Below are positions 62,333 through 64,000 of a stretch of DNA of 64,000 bases, piece by piece (within the stretch, counting starts at the first letter, position 1; each line of letters begins with the position of its first letter). A program made the position numbers and the translations under genes. The notes below the pieces were generated by a model. It was not told the DNA's origin. It did no database searches and saw nothing but the letters and a program-made list of their open reading frames with translations. The stretch is from Siphonodentalium dalli (Eukaryota; Mollusca; Scaphopoda; Gadilida; Siphonodentaliidae): NCBI GenBank assembly GCA_032622095.1, contig CP136063.1, positions 32,056,987 through 32,120,986 of the forward strand, written 5' to 3'.

Positions 62333-63072
62333 AAGGATTCGAGAGGAGAACCAACCAACAGATTTAGATTTTGAAATTCATGACGATAACATTCCAGACG
62401 GATTTCTCCAAGATGATGCGATTGTTGAGCCATGGTGGCATATTATATTCTACACCTTATACATGGCAATGCTGTTATCTACTACAACGACATGGTTCTT
62501 CGACGCAACGCTCAAAGCCATCACGATTCCGTTTAAACAGTTGTGGGTTATACATGGATTCTTAAAACAGGGCGATACCATCAAGCAAGTGCTGCTGGCA
62601 TTCGTATTCATGTCAGGCAAACACAAAGATGATTACACTAGTGTGCTGCAACATCTCAAGGACAGCCTTCTACGTGTTTCTATGAAAAAGACAGTAGTGG
62701 ATTGCAATCTTTTTGAACCGTTTTCCCAGATGTCATACATTACAGGGATGTGCGTTTCACTAGACTCAGGCTGTGTGGCGACCAATTTCCGATTATGGAC
62801 TTGCTCCAATGTACAGGAAACGAGCCAATAATTATAAATACGCAAGGAGCCTGATGTGTCTGCCCTTCTTGCCCACCGAATGTATTACGACATTCAACAA
62901 CATAAAATCCTCATCGTCGACTGTTCATCACCTAACAGGACTCAGGACTTGGCACAACGTTTCCGATCGGTCTGTGTTTTATACCCATGTGCGAACAACA
63001 ACCACAATGAAGGATGGAACCAGAGACTCAACACCCTAATAAATAAACCTAGTGTTGGATTCTATGAACTTG

Positions 63073-63528
63073 TTAACCCTATACCCAACAAAACGGCCAA
63101 AAACGCCCAAATAAAGCTTCAACAGCCTAAAATATCTTCGGTCTGTCTCAATAACACCAAACAAATATGGATATCATTGGAACCGGTTCATTGACCACAT
63201 TGTAATCGTTACAGTTAAGCCCTGTGCCAATGCATTCTCTTATATATGCGAGTGGACCACAGGTCGCCTCGCATATATAAGAGAATGCATTGGCCTAAAA
63301 AAAATCTTTTTTTTAACACTTTTTACCATTTCCTTACATTCTTTAACAATTTTATAATTTTTTCTTACATTTTTTTTATAATATTTTTCTACATTCTTTG
63401 ACAATTTTATCATTTTTAATATGTGTTAAGCCAATGCATTCTCTTATATATGCGAGGCGATCTATGGTCGACTCACATATATAAGAGAATGCATTGGCAC
63501 AGGGCCGTTCTGTTGGGTAAAGGGTTAA
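63073..63528 (+). mobile_element. piggyBac-like MITE, family A copy 3
   Basis: The 448-bp element (63,077-63,524) has TTAA on both sides and ends CCCTATACCCAACA and TGTTGGGTAAAGGG. The left arm is collinear with copy 2. It carries hairpins at 63,226-63,294 (a few changes: GAGTGGACCACAGGTCG) and 63,430-63,498, with an expanded T-rich spacer. It is inserted after NTLINKPSVGFYELV of the MULE-type pseudogene. Confidence 0.9.
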
Positions 63529-64000
63529 TCTGGGATGAAGTTGGGATTGATTCAGTTAGTTTCAGATGATTTGTTGCATATTCACCAAAGCATGCATGTA
63601 TCTGATTGACCTGTCTTTTTGAATACATATACATGTCTACAATAAGAATCACAATTGGTTAATAAAGGGAACATTTTGGGCCGAATTTTTTTTGGGTCGA
63701 GTTCGTAAAAGTGGTCCATAAAGTGTCCAACCTGTGCTCGGTCCGATTTTTTGGGGAAAATGTGGCAAATGACCACGTGAACATACTAAGTAAAAAATAA
63801 CCAAAAAAATGGGGCGAAAAAATTTGGGTCGAAAAGTTTGAAATGCCTCAAAATTAGGCAAATTCTAAAAAATTAACGGAAAATGGCCCTAATGAGTCCA
63901 AATTCTCAAGTGGCCAGCTGGGTGGAACATTTTGGATCCGAAATAGTCTCCAACCTTTGCGCATTGTGTTGCAAAGTCAGAAATGGGTAGCTCTGGATGA
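63529..64000. other. No gene recognised at right edge
   Basis: AT-rich sequence continuing to the window edge. Motifs such as GGAACATTTTGGGCCGAA and GGAACATTTTGGATCCGAAA occur about 260 bp apart, which suggests part of another dispersed repeat. Confidence 0.4.

Larger units (their letters stand above)
61080..63600 (+). pseudogene. Decayed MULE-type transposase gene
   Basis: The core (about 62,340-62,830) reads TTTTWFFDATLKAITIPFKQ, LWVIHGFLKQGD, LAFVFMSGKHKDDYTSVLQH and LDSG. This matches the MULE transposase pattern (TWFxDGTFKxxxxPFxQLxxIHAF...YVLMSGRRKxDY...), including the first catalytic aspartate in WFFD. After a frameshift, RPISDYGLAPMYRK and RSLMCLPFLP follow (62,776-62,920). In another frame ANNNHNEGWNQRLNTLINKP follows (62,990-63,050), as in the C-terminal half of that family. 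Upstream LEALRDNPLMTMSQIAEDWP fits the linker before the catalytic core. The gene is dead: several frameshifts, a TGA at 62,145 where the repeat has arginine, internal duplications and two MITE insertions. A FLYWCH zinc finger, often N-terminal in this family, was not found. Confidence 0.72.

Overview
The window looks like nuclear DNA of an invertebrate animal, most likely a mollusc or another lophotrochozoan. It has short spliced exons in AT-rich DNA, a poly(A) signal, non-LTR retrotransposon fragments, MULE-type transposase remains and many small fold-back DNA transposons. The dispersed repeats around 36.3-36.7 kb and 57.9-58.4 kb are of kinds I associate with bivalve genomes. No bacterial operons, rRNA, tRNA or CRISPR array were found. 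The lineage is an inference, not something proved by the sequence.

Bases 1-34,491 are one uninterrupted satellite array with a 68-bp monomer, about 507 copies. It runs off the left edge and stops at a 100-base run of N (34,492-34,591). It has a patchwork of higher-order repeats with offsets of 816, about 1,155, about 1,428, 2,352, 4,048-4,116 and 6,047-6,183 bp. Each block carries its own diagnostic monomer variants, which points to repeated segmental amplification.

From 34.6 to 46.5 kb the DNA is gene-poor and rich in transposons. It holds two phase-compatible exons of a minus-strand gene, a piggyBac-like MITE in the intron between them, a dimeric SINE-like repeat ending in 39 consecutive Gs, two reverse-transcriptase fragments, and a nest of retroelement pieces at 42.5-46.5 kb. 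The best-preserved piece has CCAAT and TATA boxes, two overlapping basic reading frames, and a 3' hairpin whose stem shows compensatory changes against a second copy 3.1 kb away.

From 47.5 to about 57 kb lie the last five coding exons of a plus-strand gene that I do not recognise. The exon phases agree throughout and would give 241 codons plus a stop. Its second exon is broken twice: a 372-bp MITE sits in a TTAA site, and a 35-bp segment of coding sequence is present in nine perfect tandem copies. Either change alone destroys the frame. The 5.6-kb intron holds several palindrome-rich repeats.

From 57.3 to 59.8 kb lies a 2.47-kb inverted-repeat element with other repeats nested inside. From 61.0 to 63.6 kb lies a decayed MULE-type transposase gene, internally duplicated and interrupted by two more TTAA-flanked MITEs. 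A 69-bp hairpin module recurs seven times in the four MITEs, which belong to two families.
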